Assembly: GCF_017303275.1 (NCBI RefSeq) | Contig: NZ_JAFKOJ010000005.1 | Coordinates: 327,327 to 391,326, forward strand | Source of the DNA: Bacillus sp. NTK034 | GTDB taxonomy: Bacteria; Bacillota; Bacilli; Bacillales; Cytobacillaceae | Length of the DNA: 64,000 nucleotides | Direction of reading: 5' to 3' | Shown: piece after piece, positions 39,061-49,761 of the stretch | Numbering within the stretch: position 1 is the stretch's first letter | How the letters are laid out: each line of letters opens with the position of its first letter | Notes under the pieces: generated by a model | Database searches by the model: none | Seen by the model: the letters and a program-made list of their open reading frames with translations, nothing else | Told to the model about the DNA's origin: nothing | Program-made: the position numbers and the translations under genes

Positions 39061-39951
39061 TTATCCCTCCGCATTCAGTTTTGGGTTATCCTGTTCATTC
39101 CGTGTGTACATTACAAGTCGCGGGAACGGAATTTCAATGCCATGCGCATCTAAACAAAGCTTAATTTCCTTCCGCAGCTGGCGCGCAATATAAAAGTGCC
39201 TCATTGGCAGTGTTTCTGAAACTACACGCAGCATCACATCAGCTGCCGCCATATTTTGGATGCCCAGAATTTCCGGCGGCTTAACCATATCCTCATATTT
39301 TTCCGGGAGCTTTTCGAATAATTCCTGAAGGACCTGTTCAACCTTTACAATATCGCCTTCATACGCAATGCTGACATCCACAAAAGCCACACTATTATTT
39401 AATGAAAAATTGGTCACCTGCATAATGCTTCCGTTCGGAAGGATATGAACTTCACCTGTCCAGTTTTTTATCTTTGTCGTCCTCAATCCGATTTCTTCTA
39501 CCGTTCCTTCAAATTGATCAATCCGGATATAATCCCCAACCGAAAACTGATCTTCAAAAATGATAAAAAATCCGGTGATAATGTCCTTTACAAGACTTTG
39601 TGCCCCAAACCCAACAGCCAATCCTACGATTCCGGCACCGGCCAAAAGAGCTTTTACATCAATTGTCAGCACCGATAATATCATGATCGCCGCAACGAAA
39701 AACGCCACGTATGTGAGCATATTCTCCAGCAGCTTCAGAAGGGTGGCTTCCCTGCGCTCTGAGATTCGGAGCCTTGACGGCGTCCTAACTTTAAAAATAT
39801 TACGGATGGCCAGCTTGCCGATCCTGATCAGAATGCTCGTCACGATCAGAATCGCTATAACTTTAAAGATGCCTTCCCCAATGGTTATCCACGTTTCTTC
39901 ATTCGAAATCTTATCTATCATACCGTTTGTCATTTTTTCAATAGGACTCAT
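39061..39951 (-). CDS. Small-conductance mechanosensitive channel (MscS family)
   Basis: 296 residues: three membrane helices (about 20-45, 70-95, 98-125), the pore helix AGAGIVGLAVGFGAQSLVKDIITGFFIIFEDQFSVGD (Ala/Gly packing), a beta domain and an alpha/beta C-terminal domain. Opens on hypo-osmotic shock. Followed two bases later by the DUF951 gene, so they share a transcript. YkuT-like. Confidence 0.93.
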   Translation of the reverse strand: MSPIEKMTNGMIDKISNEETWITIGEGIFKVIAILIVTSILIRIGKLAIRNIFKVRTPSRLRISERREATLLKLLENMLTYVAFFVAAIMILSVLTIDVKALLAGAGIVGLAVGFGAQSLVKDIITGFFIIFEDQFSVGDYIRIDQFEGTVEEIGLRTTKIKNWTGEVHILPNGSIMQVTNFSLNNSVAFVDVSIAYEGDIVKVEQVLQELFEKLPEKYEDMVKPPEILGIQNMAAADVMLRVVSETLPMRHFYIARQLRKEIKLCLDAHGIEIPFPRLVMYTRNEQDNPKLNAEG

Positions 39952-39982
39952 GGTTTCACCTGCTTTAAATTAGTGAAAATAT

Positions 39983-40270
39983 AGAAAAGCGGAAAGCGCC
40001 CGCTAAATGAAGGCACGCAGACTAAAAACGCCACGTCCTCCCAAAAGCTGTCATTTTCGGTCGTGCGATGTTTAGGCTGACGAAGCCTTACTTGTCCTGT
40101 GGGCCTCAAGCATAAGGCGAGCCGGCTGAAAGGTTGTTCTTTAACCTTTTGGACGGATTGAAAGAAATGTTGAGGTGACTGCCCAGGAACGGCTTATGAC
40201 CTCGAGTCCCCAGGAGCCGAAACTAGACAAGTTTAGACCCGAGAGCCGATGGCGCCTGGAGTTAGACAGT
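39983..40270 (+). repeat. Dispersed structured repeat, copy 4 (composite, 288 bp)
   Basis: Begins GAAAAGCGGAAAGCGCCCGCT and ends GATGGCGCCTGGAGTTAGACAGT. It contains AAGCATAAGGCGAGCCGGCTGAAAGG and GGCTTATGACCTCGAG, as in the copy at 49357, plus extra inserted segments. It occupies half of the 569-base gap upstream of yyaC; the rest (40271-40520) is AT-rich, probably the sporulation promoter. Confidence 0.8.
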
Positions 40271-40520
40271 AATCACGTTCAAAATTTCAAGCCTTTAACT
40301 TGTATGAAATTATACTGCATCTTGCCCCTCAGTGCGAACCCCTCTGTAAAACAAAATTATTTTATCAATTTTTCTCATGGCTTAACAGTTAAAAACCCGA
40401 TTGTTTAACGATTAAATAATACAGGTATGTATAGATTACACAAAAATTCCGTATACTGTTAAAAACGTATAAATACTTGTTTTTCGGGCATGGCAAGGAA
40501 TAAAGAGGGAGTGGACCTAT

Positions 40521-41150
40521 ATGAACTTCAAACCGAACTTGTTTGACAAAAAAGGCGGGGCTTCTGCCAGAATCTCGCATGAAGAAACAAACTCTGCTGA
40601 AAAATTGGCTGCTGAACTGAAGAATATTCTGCCTGCGGGCATCAGCTGCCGTCCCATCGTTTTTGTCTGCATTGGCACAGACCGCTCTACAGGCGATTCA
40701 TTAGGTCCGCTGGTAGGCACACTCCTCGAGGAAAAATCCATTTCATCTTTCCATGTATACGGAACACTGGAGGACCCAATCCATGCCGTAAACCTGGAAG
40801 AAAAACTGAATGAAATTAAAAAGAAACATTTTAATCCCTTTATCATCGGGATCGACGCCTGCCTGGGGCGCTTAAAAAGCGTCGGAGTCATTCAAATCGG
40901 AGAAGGCCCTGTCAAGCCTGGCGCCGGAGTTAATAAAGACCTGCCGGAAGTAGGAGACATGCACATAACCGGCATCGTCAACGTCAGCGGATTTATGGAA
41001 TTCTTCGTCCTCCAGAACACAAGGCTCAACCTCGTCCTGAAAATGGCCAAAACCATCGCAGGGGGCATCTATGAAGCAAGCCTGACCCACCAGACAGCGC
41101 CAGCATGGCCTGCATTCAAGTGGGAACTGAACCGTGAACAAACACCTTAA
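40521..41150 (+). CDS. yyaC: Sporulation protein YyaC (DUF1256, GPR-like)
   Basis: 209 residues. The DUF1256 core includes RPIVFVCIGTDRSTGDSLGPLVGTLL (about residues 48-73), a GIDACLGR turn and GDMHITGIVNV. The fold is related to the germination protease GPR; YyaC is made during sporulation under a forespore sigma factor in B. subtilis. GGGAG precedes the ATG. It is on the plus strand among minus-strand neighbours. Confidence 0.9.
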   Translation: MNFKPNLFDKKGGASARISHEETNSAEKLAAELKNILPAGISCRPIVFVCIGTDRSTGDSLGPLVGTLLEEKSISSFHVYGTLEDPIHAVNLEEKLNEIKKKHFNPFIIGIDACLGRLKSVGVIQIGEGPVKPGAGVNKDLPEVGDMHITGIVNVSGFMEFFVLQNTRLNLVLKMAKTIAGGIYEASLTHQTAPAWPAFKWELNREQTP

Positions 41151-41160
41151 TGAATAGGAA

Positions 41161-41191
41161 GCCGCAGGGGAAATCGGCCTGCGGCTTTTTT
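41161..41191 (+). terminator. Terminator of yyaC
   Basis: GCCGCAGG / CCTGCGGC stem, then six T. Confidence 0.9.
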
Positions 41192-41237
41192 GGTTAGCTG
41201 GGGGAGGGGAGGGGATTGCTCTGTTGGCACATCTTTT

Positions 41238-41390
41238 TGCGCTGATTTGGTTAGTTTATGCGCTATCTGATTATACTTTTGCGCGCTCACCCGATTTATG
41301 CGCCGTTCTCACATCTTTTCGCGCTGTTATTCCTATTTTATGCGCTGCTGCAGCCGGCTTTTGCGTCAATTCCATTAGTTTATGCGCTGC
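41238..41390. repeat. 21-bp-period array of TTTTGCGC/TTATGCGC words
   Basis: TGCGC (or CGCGC, TGCGT) begins at 41238, 41259, 41280, 41299, about 41320, 41341, 41362 and 41383, i.e. steps of 21 with one of 19. Intervening bases differ. It fills the gap between yyaC and the DUF554 gene. Confidence 0.85.
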
Positions 41391-41477
41391 ACCCAGAGGT
41401 TTTGACAGGCGCCGAAAGCACAATAAATTCCGGTGCACATGCTTCACACCACCGCACTAACAATTAAATCCCCATCC

Positions 41478-42191
41478 CTAAAAATAAATCCCATAAAAAT
41501 AAACAACCGACACAATAATCCCCGTAACCACAATTCCAGGAAGCAGGTTCGCAACTCTGATCTTTGTAATTCCTGTCAGATTCAGACCAATCGCAAAGAT
41601 CATGATTCCGCCTGTCGCGGTCATTTCCTTAATAAAGCTGTCCATAAGAAGCTGGGGGACAAACCGGTCGATCTGGGTGGCAAAAAGGGCAATAAGCCCT
41701 TCATAAAGCATGACTGGAAAAGCTGAAAAGAGTACACCAATCCCTAATGTAGTCGTCAAGATGAGGGAGGTGAAGCCGTCAATAATCGATTTGGTATAAA
41801 GAACCGAGTGATCGCCGCGGATGCCGCTGTCGAGCGCGCCGATAATGGCCATAGCGCCAATGACAAAGATAAGCGTAGCCGTTACGAAGCCCTGGGAAAT
41901 GCTTCCCTGGCCTTTTGAGCCGATTTTTCTTTCGAGCCAATCGCCAAGTTGGTTCAGCTTATCTTCGAGAGCTAAGGATTCCCCAATAACCGCCCCGAAA
42001 ACAAGGCTTAAAATCACAACCAGGAAATTCTCGCTCTTCAAGCCCATTTGCAGGCCGAGCACCATTACAGCCAGGCCGATCGCATGCATCACCGTGCCCT
42101 TCATGCTTTCAGGAATGCGATGGAGCAATTTCCCAAGCAGTGTTCCAATAATAATCAATAATCCATTCACAAGCGTACCTAGCAAAAACAT
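41478..42191 (-). CDS. DUF554 family membrane protein
   Basis: 237 residues from the ATG at 42191 (AAGGTG six bases upstream; the frame is open eight codons further). About seven membrane segments in two repeats; features include LGTLVNGLLIIIGTLLG and GLALGL-type helices with GALDSGIRGDHSVLYTKSIIDG. YqgA-like putative transporter with unknown substrate. Confidence 0.88.
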   Translation of the reverse strand: MFLLGTLVNGLLIIIGTLLGKLLHRIPESMKGTVMHAIGLAVMVLGLQMGLKSENFLVVILSLVFGAVIGESLALEDKLNQLGDWLERKIGSKGQGSISQGFVTATLIFVIGAMAIIGALDSGIRGDHSVLYTKSIIDGFTSLILTTTLGIGVLFSAFPVMLYEGLIALFATQIDRFVPQLLMDSFIKEMTATGGIMIFAIGLNLTGITKIRVANLLPGIVVTGIIVSVVYFYGIYF

Positions 42192-42282
42192 ATTCTTCAC
42201 CTTATTATTTCGCAATGCGAATTATTTTCTATTAAAATTACCACGAAAGGTACTGACCTACAATCTTTTTTTATTGAATCCT

Positions 42283-42313
42283 GTAAAAAAATAAACCATC
42301 ATTAAGATGGCTT
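42283..42313 (-). terminator. Terminator of the parA-parB operon
   Basis: GCCATC / GATGGT stem overlapping the parB stop, followed by TTTATTTTTTT on the minus strand. Confidence 0.7.
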
Positions 42314-43157
42314 ACGAATTGGTTTCTAAAAGTTCCATAATGCGTTCCAAATCTTCTTTTGAGAAAAATTCAATCTCTATTTTCCCCTTGTTTTTGGACT
42401 GTTTAATATGGACGGTGGTTCCGAATCTTTCTCTGAGAGAGGATTCGCGTTCCTTAATAAAAATATCTTTTGGTGCATTTTGCTTTTTCGTTTCACGTGA
42501 AACATCATTCAGCTGCTGAATCAGCTGTTCAAGCTGACGGACATTTAAGCCGTCTTTAACTGTTTTTTCAACGAGCGCCTGCAGCTTCTCTTTTTTTCGC
42601 AGACCCAATAGTGCTCTGCCATGGCCCATGGAGATTTTGCCTTCCGAGATCAGCCCTTGGATTTTTGGAGGAAGGGACAGGAGCCTGATATGGTTCGCAA
42701 TATGCGGCCTGCTTTTTCCAAGGCGCTTGGCCAGCTCCTCTTGTGTCACCTTAAGCTTCTCCATTAACAGCTGGTATGCAGCCGCTTCTTCAATGGGAGT
42801 TAAGTCTTCACGCTGCAGATTTTCAAGAACAGCGAGCTCCATCATCTGCTGTTCGGTTAATTCCCGAACGACTACAGGAACTCTCTCAAGATTCGCTTCT
42901 TTTGCTGCCCGGTAGCGGCGCTCCCCAACTACAATCTCATAGCCCTTGATGCTTTTGCGGACGATTATCGGCTGCAGAATTCCGTGTTCAAGGATGGACT
43001 GCTTCAATTCCTCGATGGCTTCCTTTTCAAACACTTTGCGCGGCTGATAAGGGTTGGGACGGATGTCCTTTATTTTGACTTCCTGCACAGTTTCTTCTTT
43101 TTCGGTTTCAATATTATTGAAAAAAGCATTCAGACCTTTTCCTAAACCTTTAGCCAT
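42312..43157 (-). CDS. parB: Chromosome-partitioning protein ParB (Spo0J)
   Basis: 281 residues: CTP-binding ParB/Srx domain (about 25-115, [43 protein letters not shown]-like), HTH that reads parS (about 120-200, [23 protein letters not shown]) and a C-terminal dimer domain. It loads at parS and slides as a clamp, helps SMC loading, and with ParA controls DnaA. Overlaps parA by eight bases and carries a parS site in its own gene. Confidence 0.97.
   Translation of the reverse strand: [281 protein letters not shown]
42489..42504. promoter_or_regulatory. parS site inside parB
   Basis: CGTTTCACGTGAAACA, 15/16 to consensus. B. subtilis has a parS at the same place in spo0J. Confidence 0.93.
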
Positions 43158-43911
43158 TTGAAACCACTTCCTTTGCCAGTTCTAAATATACTTCAGCTCC
43201 GCGTGACTTCGGATCATAAGTAATGATAGGTTCTCCATGGCTCGGAGCTTCTCCCAGCCGTACATTGCGGGGAATGATTGTTTTATATACTTTATCCTGA
43301 AAATATTTTTTCACTTCTTCAATGACCTGAATGCCAAGATTTGTACGGGCATCAAGCATCGTCAGCAGAACGCCTTCAATTTTCAAATCATGATTCAGAT
43401 GCTTCTGCACAAGGCGGACCGTATTCAGAAGCTGACTCAGACCCTCAAGCGCATAGTACTCACATTGCACTGGTATGATGACGGCATCTGAAGCAGTCAG
43501 CGAGTTAATGGTCAGTAATCCAAGGGAAGGAGGACAGTCAATAATAACATAATCAAAATTTGCCTTCACTTCTTCCAGAGCCCTCTTTAATCTTACTTCC
43601 CGTGAGATGGTCGGCACCAGTTCAATTTCTGCGCCTGCCAGCTGAATGGTTGCCGGGATAGCGTATAAATTCTCTACAGAAGTTGGCTTTATAACCTTTG
43701 ATGCTTCCACATCATCAACGAGAACGTCATAGATGCAATGATCGACATCTGCTTTTTCGATGCCGATTCCGCTTGTTGCGTTACCCTGCGGATCAATGTC
43801 GACCAGCAGCACTTTCTTCCCTATGTATGCCAGGCATGCGCCAAGATTGACAGAAGTGGTCGTTTTTCCGACTCCGCCTTTCTGGTTCGCAACGGCTAAA
43901 ATCTTGCCCAC
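43150..43911 (-). CDS. parA: Chromosome-partitioning ATPase ParA (Soj)
   Basis: 253 residues. Deviant Walker A KGGVGKTTTS, Walker A' CPPSLGLLT and Walker B features. GTG at 43911 is the start: AGGTG fits it, and B. subtilis Soj also begins MGKI. The ATG at 43929 lies before the ribosome site. Soj switches between inhibiting and activating DnaA according to ParB. Confidence 0.96.
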   Translation of the reverse strand: MGKILAVANQKGGVGKTTTSVNLGACLAYIGKKVLLVDIDPQGNATSGIGIEKADVDHCIYDVLVDDVEASKVIKPTSVENLYAIPATIQLAGAEIELVPTISREVRLKRALEEVKANFDYVIIDCPPSLGLLTINSLTASDAVIIPVQCEYYALEGLSQLLNTVRLVQKHLNHDLKIEGVLLTMLDARTNLGIQVIEEVKKYFQDKVYKTIIPRNVRLGEAPSHGEPIITYDPKSRGAEVYLELAKEVVSNG

Positions 43912-44125
43912 GGTGTCACCTGCTTTCATCTATCAGTATTACAATCTATTTATCTGCAAATTTATTAGAATCGTTAAATCACGTAGTCTATTTTATCATG
44001 AAAAACAGGGCAGAATAATTTTTTTGTAAAAAATAAGAAGATTCTAATAGTCTTTTTATCGTTCCTTCAAAAAAACGCGAAAAACAAAACAGGGAATGCC
44101 CCCGCTTTATCTTTCGCGTAAAAAA

Positions 44126-45007
44126 TTATTTCTTTTTAGGAATCTTAATCGTGATTTGATAAAATTCATCAAATTCTTCTTCTTCCGAATCAAGATTAAT
44201 TCCGCTGTCAGAAACCATGGATAAAGATTGGCGGATCGTATTAACCGCAATTCTCATATCCTTGCTGAATGCTTTGCGCTTCGGCTTCGGCTTTGGATTT
44301 TTCTGTTCGAGAATTTTGACAACCCTGTCTTCTGTCTGCTTCACATTCAGATTCTTTTCCACAATCTCCTGCAGCAGGGCGACCTGCTTTTCAGGGTCTT
44401 TCAGCGGGATTAGCGAACGGGCATGCCGCTCTGTGATCGATTTGTTTAATAATGCATCCTGGACAGGCTGCGGCAATTTCAGCAGCCGAAGCTTATTTGC
44501 AACGGTTGACTGGCCTTTTCCAAGGCGCTGTGCCAATGCTTCCTGTGTCAGATTATGCAGTTCTAAAAGCTTTCCGTAGGCAACAGCTTCTTCAATCGGA
44601 GACAGTTCTTCCCTTTGAAGGTTTTCAATTAAAGCCACTGAAGCCGTTTCCGTATCACTTAGATTTTTTACGATAGCCGGAGCTTCTTCCCAGCCCAGTT
44701 TTTTCATGGCCCGGTATCTGCGTTCACCTGCTATGATTTCAAACTGGCCATCCTCAAATTCCCTTACGACAATCGGCTGGATGATTCCATGCGTATGGAT
44801 GGTCCGAGAAAGCTCTTCTATCTTCTCATCATCAAACACCGTTCTTGGCTGAAAACGGTTGGGGACGATTCGATCAATAGGTATCTTCTTAACTTCTTCT
44901 CTTTCGCTTAAGTCTTCAATATCCAATTGTTCTTCTGCTGGTTTTTCCGCTGTAACTTGTTCTCCCTTTTCGCCTAGGCCAAAAAAGCGTGAGAAAGAAT
45001 GCTTCAT
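44126..45007 (-). CDS. noc: Nucleoid occlusion protein Noc
   Basis: 293 residues, ParB paralogue. It begins [15 protein letters not shown], the amphipathic membrane-targeting helix of Noc, then the CTP domain ([14 protein letters not shown]) and HTH ([23 protein letters not shown]) that reads NBS rather than parS. It blocks FtsZ ring assembly over the nucleoid. A GTG three bases upstream is an alternative start. Confidence 0.97.
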   Translation of the reverse strand: MKHSFSRFFGLGEKGEQVTAEKPAEEQLDIEDLSEREEVKKIPIDRIVPNRFQPRTVFDDEKIEELSRTIHTHGIIQPIVVREFEDGQFEIIAGERRYRAMKKLGWEEAPAIVKNLSDTETASVALIENLQREELSPIEEAVAYGKLLELHNLTQEALAQRLGKGQSTVANKLRLLKLPQPVQDALLNKSITERHARSLIPLKDPEKQVALLQEIVEKNLNVKQTEDRVVKILEQKNPKPKPKRKAFSKDMRIAVNTIRQSLSMVSDSGINLDSEEEEFDEFYQITIKIPKKK

Positions 45008-45147
45008 CACCCTGCACCACCTTTACGAAACTCCCTATAACATATTCTCTATCATCATGACAAATCCTGCCGGACAGGAGCAATATAAATATCTGGAAAA
45101 ATCGATTAGTTTACACCATTATGTCATACAATGGCAAATTGCGCACC

Positions 45148-45864
45148 CTATTCAATTGGTGTTTTATTGGGTGTCCCCGGCTTACGCGGGTACTTTTTAG
45201 GAGTGCTCTTTTCTTTTTTTATGATTAAAATATTGCGCTCACTTTCTTCCTCAGGCAAGGTAAACGTGTGGGAATCCACAAGTTTTCCTCCCAGTACAGA
45301 GATGGCCTTTTTGCCGGCATCCAGTTCCTCTTTTGCACTGGCACCCTTCATAGCAACAAATGTGCCGCCTGTTTTTGCCAGAGGCAGACAAAGTTCACTT
45401 AAAACGGACAATCTGGCAACAGCCCGTGCTGTCACAACATCAAAAGACTCACGGTACTCTTTGTTCTGGCCAAAGGTTTCCGCCCGGTCATGGATAAAGC
45501 GGACATTCTCAAGCTCCAGCTTCTTCGCTAAATGCTCCAGAAACCCTATACGTTTATTCAGCGAGTCAACGATTGTAATATGTAAACCCGGAAAAGCAAT
45601 TTTAATCGGTATGCTTGGAAAACCTGCACCAGCACCGACATCACAAACCTTTAACGGCTGGTTGAAATCAAAGTAAAAAGCAGCGCTTATCGAGTCATAA
45701 AAATGCTTGAGATAAACATCTTCCTTTTCCGTGATGGCGGTTAAATTCATTTTTTCATTCCATTCCAAAAGTGTGGAATAGTATGTGTCATATTGCTGCA
45801 ATTGCTGTGGCGAAAGGGCAATTCCCTTCGCCGCCAGCATTTCTGTAAATTGTTCGGTATTCAT
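45148..45864 (-). CDS. rsmG: 16S rRNA (guanine(527)-N(7))-methyltransferase
   Basis: 238 residues (GidB). AdoMet motif [20 protein letters not shown] at about 70-88, preceded by [11 protein letters not shown]. Methylates G527 of 16S rRNA; loss gives low-level streptomycin resistance. 43 bases downstream of mnmG, same operon. Confidence 0.97.
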   Translation of the reverse strand: MNTEQFTEMLAAKGIALSPQQLQQYDTYYSTLLEWNEKMNLTAITEKEDVYLKHFYDSISAAFYFDFNQPLKVCDVGAGAGFPSIPIKIAFPGLHITIVDSLNKRIGFLEHLAKKLELENVRFIHDRAETFGQNKEYRESFDVVTARAVARLSVLSELCLPLAKTGGTFVAMKGASAKEELDAGKKAISVLGGKLVDSHTFTLPEEESERNILIIKKEKSTPKKYPRKPGTPNKTPIE

Positions 45865-45907
45865 CTATAAATCCTTTCGGTTCTCAGACATGATCGGATT
45901 TCCCCTT

Positions 45908-47797
45908 TTACTCCGCTGAAACTCTTGCAATTCTGCCCTGTTCTAAATAAACAAGCAAAATAGAGATATCGGCAGGGTTTACACCGGAAATTCGAGAAGC
46001 CTGCGCGAGAGATAGCGGCCTTACTTCCTTCAGCTTTTGTCTTGCTTCGGAAGCCAGCCCGTTAATATCATCATAATCGATGTTTTCAGGGATCTTCTTG
46101 TTCTCCATCTTCTTCAGTCGCTCTACCTGCTGAAGTGACTTTTCAATATAGCCTTCATACTTGATCTGGATTTCCACCTGTTCGGAAACATCCGGATCAA
46201 GTGGATTCTCAGCCGGAATAAGCTGATGGATATGATCATAAGCCATTTCCGGACGCTTCAGCAGATCAGAGGCGCGGATGCCGTCTTTCAGCTCGCTTCC
46301 GCCCTGACTTTTAATCAGCTCCTGCACATCAGAAGTCGGCTTGATGATGATGCCTTGCAAACGTGATTTTTCTTCTTCAATCGCCTGTTTTTTCAGCTGG
46401 AATTTCCCATAGCGTTCTTCACTGATCAGCCCTACTTTGCGGCCGAGCTCTGTTAAGCGCAGGTCGGCATTATCATGGCGAAGCAGCAGACGGTATTCCG
46501 CTCTTGAAGTCAATAGACGGTAAGGCTCGTTCGTGCCTTTAGTCACAAGATCGTCAATCAGGACGCCAATATAAGCATCTGATCGGCTTAAAATGACTTC
46601 TTCTTTATCCAGCGATTTTAATCCGGCATTCATGCCTGCCATTAGCCCCTGGCCGGCAGCCTCTTCATAGCCGGATGTCCCGTTAATCTGGCCTGCAGTA
46701 AAGAGATTTTTCACCTTCTTGGTTTCAAGTGTCGGCCATAATTGTGTAGGTACGATGGAATCATATTCAATCGCATAGCCGGCACGCATCATCTGTACAT
46801 TTTCAAGTCCCGGGATAGTTCTGAGAATCTGCTGCTGCACATCCTCAGGCAAGCTTGTTGAAAGCCCCTGCACGTATACTTCCTGAGTATTCCGGCCTTC
46901 AGGCTCCAGGAAGATCTGATGGCGCGGCTTATCGTTAAAGCGGACAACCTTATCTTCAATTGACGGGCAATAGCGCGGACCAGTTCCTTTGATCATGCCG
47001 GAGTACATTGGCGAGCGATGAAGATTATTGTCGATCAATGTATGCGTTTCTTCATTGGTATACGTCAGCCAGCAAGGGAGCTGGTCTGTAATATACTTGG
47101 TCGTTTCATAGGAAAAAGCTCTGGGCACATCATCGCCAGGCTGGATTTCCGTTTTGCTGTAATCAATGGAGTGGCTGTTGACGCGCGGCGGTGTTCCTGT
47201 TTTAAAACGGACCAGATCAAAGCCAAGCTCCTGCAGGTGTTCTGAGAGCTTAATGGACGGCTGCTGGTTGTTAGGACCGCTTGAGTACTTGAGCTCACCG
47301 AGGATGATTTCCCCTCTTAAGAAGGTTCCGGTCGTAATAACTACGGCTTTTGAATGATAGACGGCACCTGTCTGGGTGACGACGCCCCTGCATTCTCCAT
47401 CTTCGACAATCAGCCGTTCAACCATTCCCTGAATAAGTGTCAGGTTTGGTTCATTTTCCAGCGTTTTTTTCATTTCATGCTGATACGTGAATTTATCGGC
47501 CTGAGCTCTTAACGCACGGACTGCAGGGCCTTTTCCTGTATTGAGCATGCGCATCTGAATATGGGTTTTATCAATATTTTTGCCCATTTCTCCGCCAAGA
47601 GCATCGATTTCCCTTACCACAATCCCTTTTGCAGGACCTCCGACTGAAGGGTTGCAGGGCATAAAGGCTACCATATCCAGGTTGATTGTAATCATTAATG
47701 TCTTTGCGCCGAGACGGGCCGAAGCAAGGCCTGCTTCTACACCCGCGTGTCCGGCTCCGACTACTATGACATCATAACTTCCAGCTTCATATGTCAT
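45908..47797 (-). CDS. mnmG: tRNA uridine-5-carboxymethylaminomethyl(34) synthesis enzyme MnmG (GidA)
   Basis: 629 residues. FAD-binding [18 protein letters not shown] at the N terminus, [10 protein letters not shown], and the GidA signatures GGxLRG-like [11 protein letters not shown] and the C-terminal [20 protein letters not shown]. Works with MnmE on U34 of tRNAs. The start at 47797 has AAAGGAGG upstream; the frame opens 19 codons earlier without a site. Confidence 0.98.
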   Translation of the reverse strand: MTYEAGSYDVIVVGAGHAGVEAGLASARLGAKTLMITINLDMVAFMPCNPSVGGPAKGIVVREIDALGGEMGKNIDKTHIQMRMLNTGKGPAVRALRAQADKFTYQHEMKKTLENEPNLTLIQGMVERLIVEDGECRGVVTQTGAVYHSKAVVITTGTFLRGEIILGELKYSSGPNNQQPSIKLSEHLQELGFDLVRFKTGTPPRVNSHSIDYSKTEIQPGDDVPRAFSYETTKYITDQLPCWLTYTNEETHTLIDNNLHRSPMYSGMIKGTGPRYCPSIEDKVVRFNDKPRHQIFLEPEGRNTQEVYVQGLSTSLPEDVQQQILRTIPGLENVQMMRAGYAIEYDSIVPTQLWPTLETKKVKNLFTAGQINGTSGYEEAAGQGLMAGMNAGLKSLDKEEVILSRSDAYIGVLIDDLVTKGTNEPYRLLTSRAEYRLLLRHDNADLRLTELGRKVGLISEERYGKFQLKKQAIEEEKSRLQGIIIKPTSDVQELIKSQGGSELKDGIRASDLLKRPEMAYDHIHQLIPAENPLDPDVSEQVEIQIKYEGYIEKSLQQVERLKKMENKKIPENIDYDDINGLASEARQKLKEVRPLSLAQASRISGVNPADISILLVYLEQGRIARVSAE

Positions 47798-47928
47798 GAT
47801 GCGGCCTCCTTTGCTGCAATCAGAAAAGCACAGGCACAAGCTTTTAAAAGCCACGGGCTGAGCCAGCCGATTGCAAAAGTTAAAAATCTATTTCCGCTGC
47901 GTCAGCTGACACAGCCTGCTTAAATCAT

Positions 47929-49314
47929 CTATTTTCCTAAACAGAACTGCGAGAATAACTGGTCGATCAAGCTTTCATGGACGCTGTCACCAATAATTTC
48001 ACCAAGCAGCTCCCATGTTCTCGTCAAATCAATCTGAACAATGTCAATCGGCGTTCCCATCTCAACACCCTGCATCGCTTCATCGATGGCATTTTGAGCC
48101 TGGTTCAATAGGGCAATATGGCGGGTATTGGATACATATGTCATATCTCCGGCTTCGATGGAACCTGCAAAGAATAAAGAAGCAATGGCTTCCTCAAGAT
48201 CGTCGACTCCCTGATCCTCCAATAAAGAGGTTGTAACCAGTTTATGATGCTTGGAAAGCTCACGCACGCGTTTCATGTCGATTTTTTGGTCAAGGTCGGT
48301 TTTATTGACAATTACAATAACATCCATGCCTTCGACCGCTTTGAAAATATTTTCATCCTCAGACGTCAATTCATCCGAGTAATTGAGCACGAGCAAAATC
48401 AAATCTGCTTCCTTTAATACCTGCCTTGATTTTTCAACACCAATCCGTTCCACGATATCTTCCGTTTCGCGAATGCCGGCTGTATCAACAAGGCGGAGAG
48501 GCACTCCTCTTACATTCACGTATTCTTCGATGACATCACGGGTTGTGCCCGGGATATCTGTTACAATCGCCTTATTCTCGTGAACAAGGCTATTCAATAA
48601 GGAAGATTTTCCAACGTTTGGCCGTCCGACGATTACAGTTGAAAGTCCTTCACGCAGAATTTTCCCCTGCTGTGAGGTCTGAAGAAGCTTTTCGATTTCC
48701 TTCTTTACATAAGAAGCCTTCTCCATCAGCATATGATGGGTCATTTCCTCGACATCATCGTACTCCGGATAGTCGATATTGACTTCTACATGCGCAAGAA
48801 TCTCCAGAATTTCCTGCCTAAGCTTCTGAATAAGCTTTGACAGCCTTCCTTCCATCTGGCCAAGTGCCATGTTCATAGCCCGGTCAGTCTTCGCACGGAT
48901 TAAATCCATAACCGCTTCTGCCTGAGATAAATCAATCCGCCCGTTCAAAAAGGCGCGCTTTGTAAATTCACCAGGCTCTGCCAGGCGTGCACCATTATTC
49001 AGCAAAAGCTGCAGCACGCGGTTTACGGAAACCAGTCCGCCATGGCAGTTGATTTCAATGACATCTTCTTTAGTAAAGGTTTTCGGCCCCTTCATGGCCG
49101 AAACCATTACTTCCTCAGCAATCTGTCCGGTTTTGGGATCCATAATATGTCCATAATGAATGGTATGGGACGCAACATCCTTTAGACGCTTGCCTCCCAC
49201 TCCTCTGAACAGCCGGTCCGCAATTTCAAAAGCCTGGTCACCGCTCAGGCGGACAATAGCAATGGCTCCTTCCCCCATCGGAGTAGATATCGCGGCTATT
49301 GTATCAAATTCCAA
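47929..49314 (-). CDS. mnmE: tRNA modification GTPase MnmE (TrmE)
   Basis: 461 residues: N-terminal tetrahydrofolate-binding domain ([22 protein letters not shown]), helical domain, G domain with [17 protein letters not shown] and NKTD, and the C-terminal catalytic CLGK. The TTG at 49314 gives the best spacing to AGAGAGG and the usual length; the ATG at 49323 is almost inside the ribosome site but cannot be excluded. Confidence 0.95.
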   Translation of the reverse strand: MEFDTIAAISTPMGEGAIAIVRLSGDQAFEIADRLFRGVGGKRLKDVASHTIHYGHIMDPKTGQIAEEVMVSAMKGPKTFTKEDVIEINCHGGLVSVNRVLQLLLNNGARLAEPGEFTKRAFLNGRIDLSQAEAVMDLIRAKTDRAMNMALGQMEGRLSKLIQKLRQEILEILAHVEVNIDYPEYDDVEEMTHHMLMEKASYVKKEIEKLLQTSQQGKILREGLSTVIVGRPNVGKSSLLNSLVHENKAIVTDIPGTTRDVIEEYVNVRGVPLRLVDTAGIRETEDIVERIGVEKSRQVLKEADLILLVLNYSDELTSEDENIFKAVEGMDVIVIVNKTDLDQKIDMKRVRELSKHHKLVTTSLLEDQGVDDLEEAIASLFFAGSIEAGDMTYVSNTRHIALLNQAQNAIDEAMQGVEMGTPIDIVQIDLTRTWELLGEIIGDSVHESLIDQLFSQFCLGK

Positions 49315-49356
49315 TTCATTCACCTCTCTTTTTTCTGTTTTATCGATCTATATAAC

Positions 49357-49480
49357 GAAAAGCGGAAGGCGCCCGCTTGTCGGCGACAAGCATAAGACAA
49401 GCCGGCTGAAAGATTGTTCTTTAACCTTTTGGACGGATTGGCTTATGACCTCGAGCCGATGGCGCCTGGAGCTAGACAGT
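49357..49480 (+). repeat. Dispersed structured repeat, copy 5
   Basis: CGAAAAGCGGAAGGCGCCCG ... GGCGCCTGGAGCTAGACAGT, with CATAAG / CTTATG arms and the AAGATTGTTCTTTAACCTTT middle shared with the copy at 39983. Confidence 0.85.
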
Positions 49481-49653
49481 TATCCAAGTCAAAGGAAAGT
49501 TTTCTTATCTTTAGAAATAATAATATCGATTCCCCAAATTAATAGAATATCACATGGTTTTTTTTTAGAAAAGCATATCAGCCCGCGATTCCGGCTTGTC
49601 CATCAGTCACATGTTACTTATCAACAGCCAGCTTAAATACACCCGCTGAAAAA

Positions 49654-49710
49654 TTATCCACACGTCTCATAATTAATATGCTCTATTTTAACTTATCCAC
49701 ATGTGAATAA
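49654..49710. other. DnaA-box cluster between mnmE and jag
   Basis: Two perfect boxes TTATCCACA at 49654-49662 and 49693-49701, plus TGTGAATAA (one mismatch) at 49702-49710. They lie upstream of mnmE, about 4 kb from oriC. Confidence 0.75.
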
Positions 49711-49761
49711 CAATAAAACCAATTGAGATTTAATAATTTGCGGGAAATGACAAAGTGCGAC

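Noticed and set aside
41224..41467. Hypothetical proteins read from the 21-bp array
   Set aside because: Frames arise because 21 is divisible by three; no ribosome site, low-complexity heptads, and the word is in noncoding sequence at similar loci.
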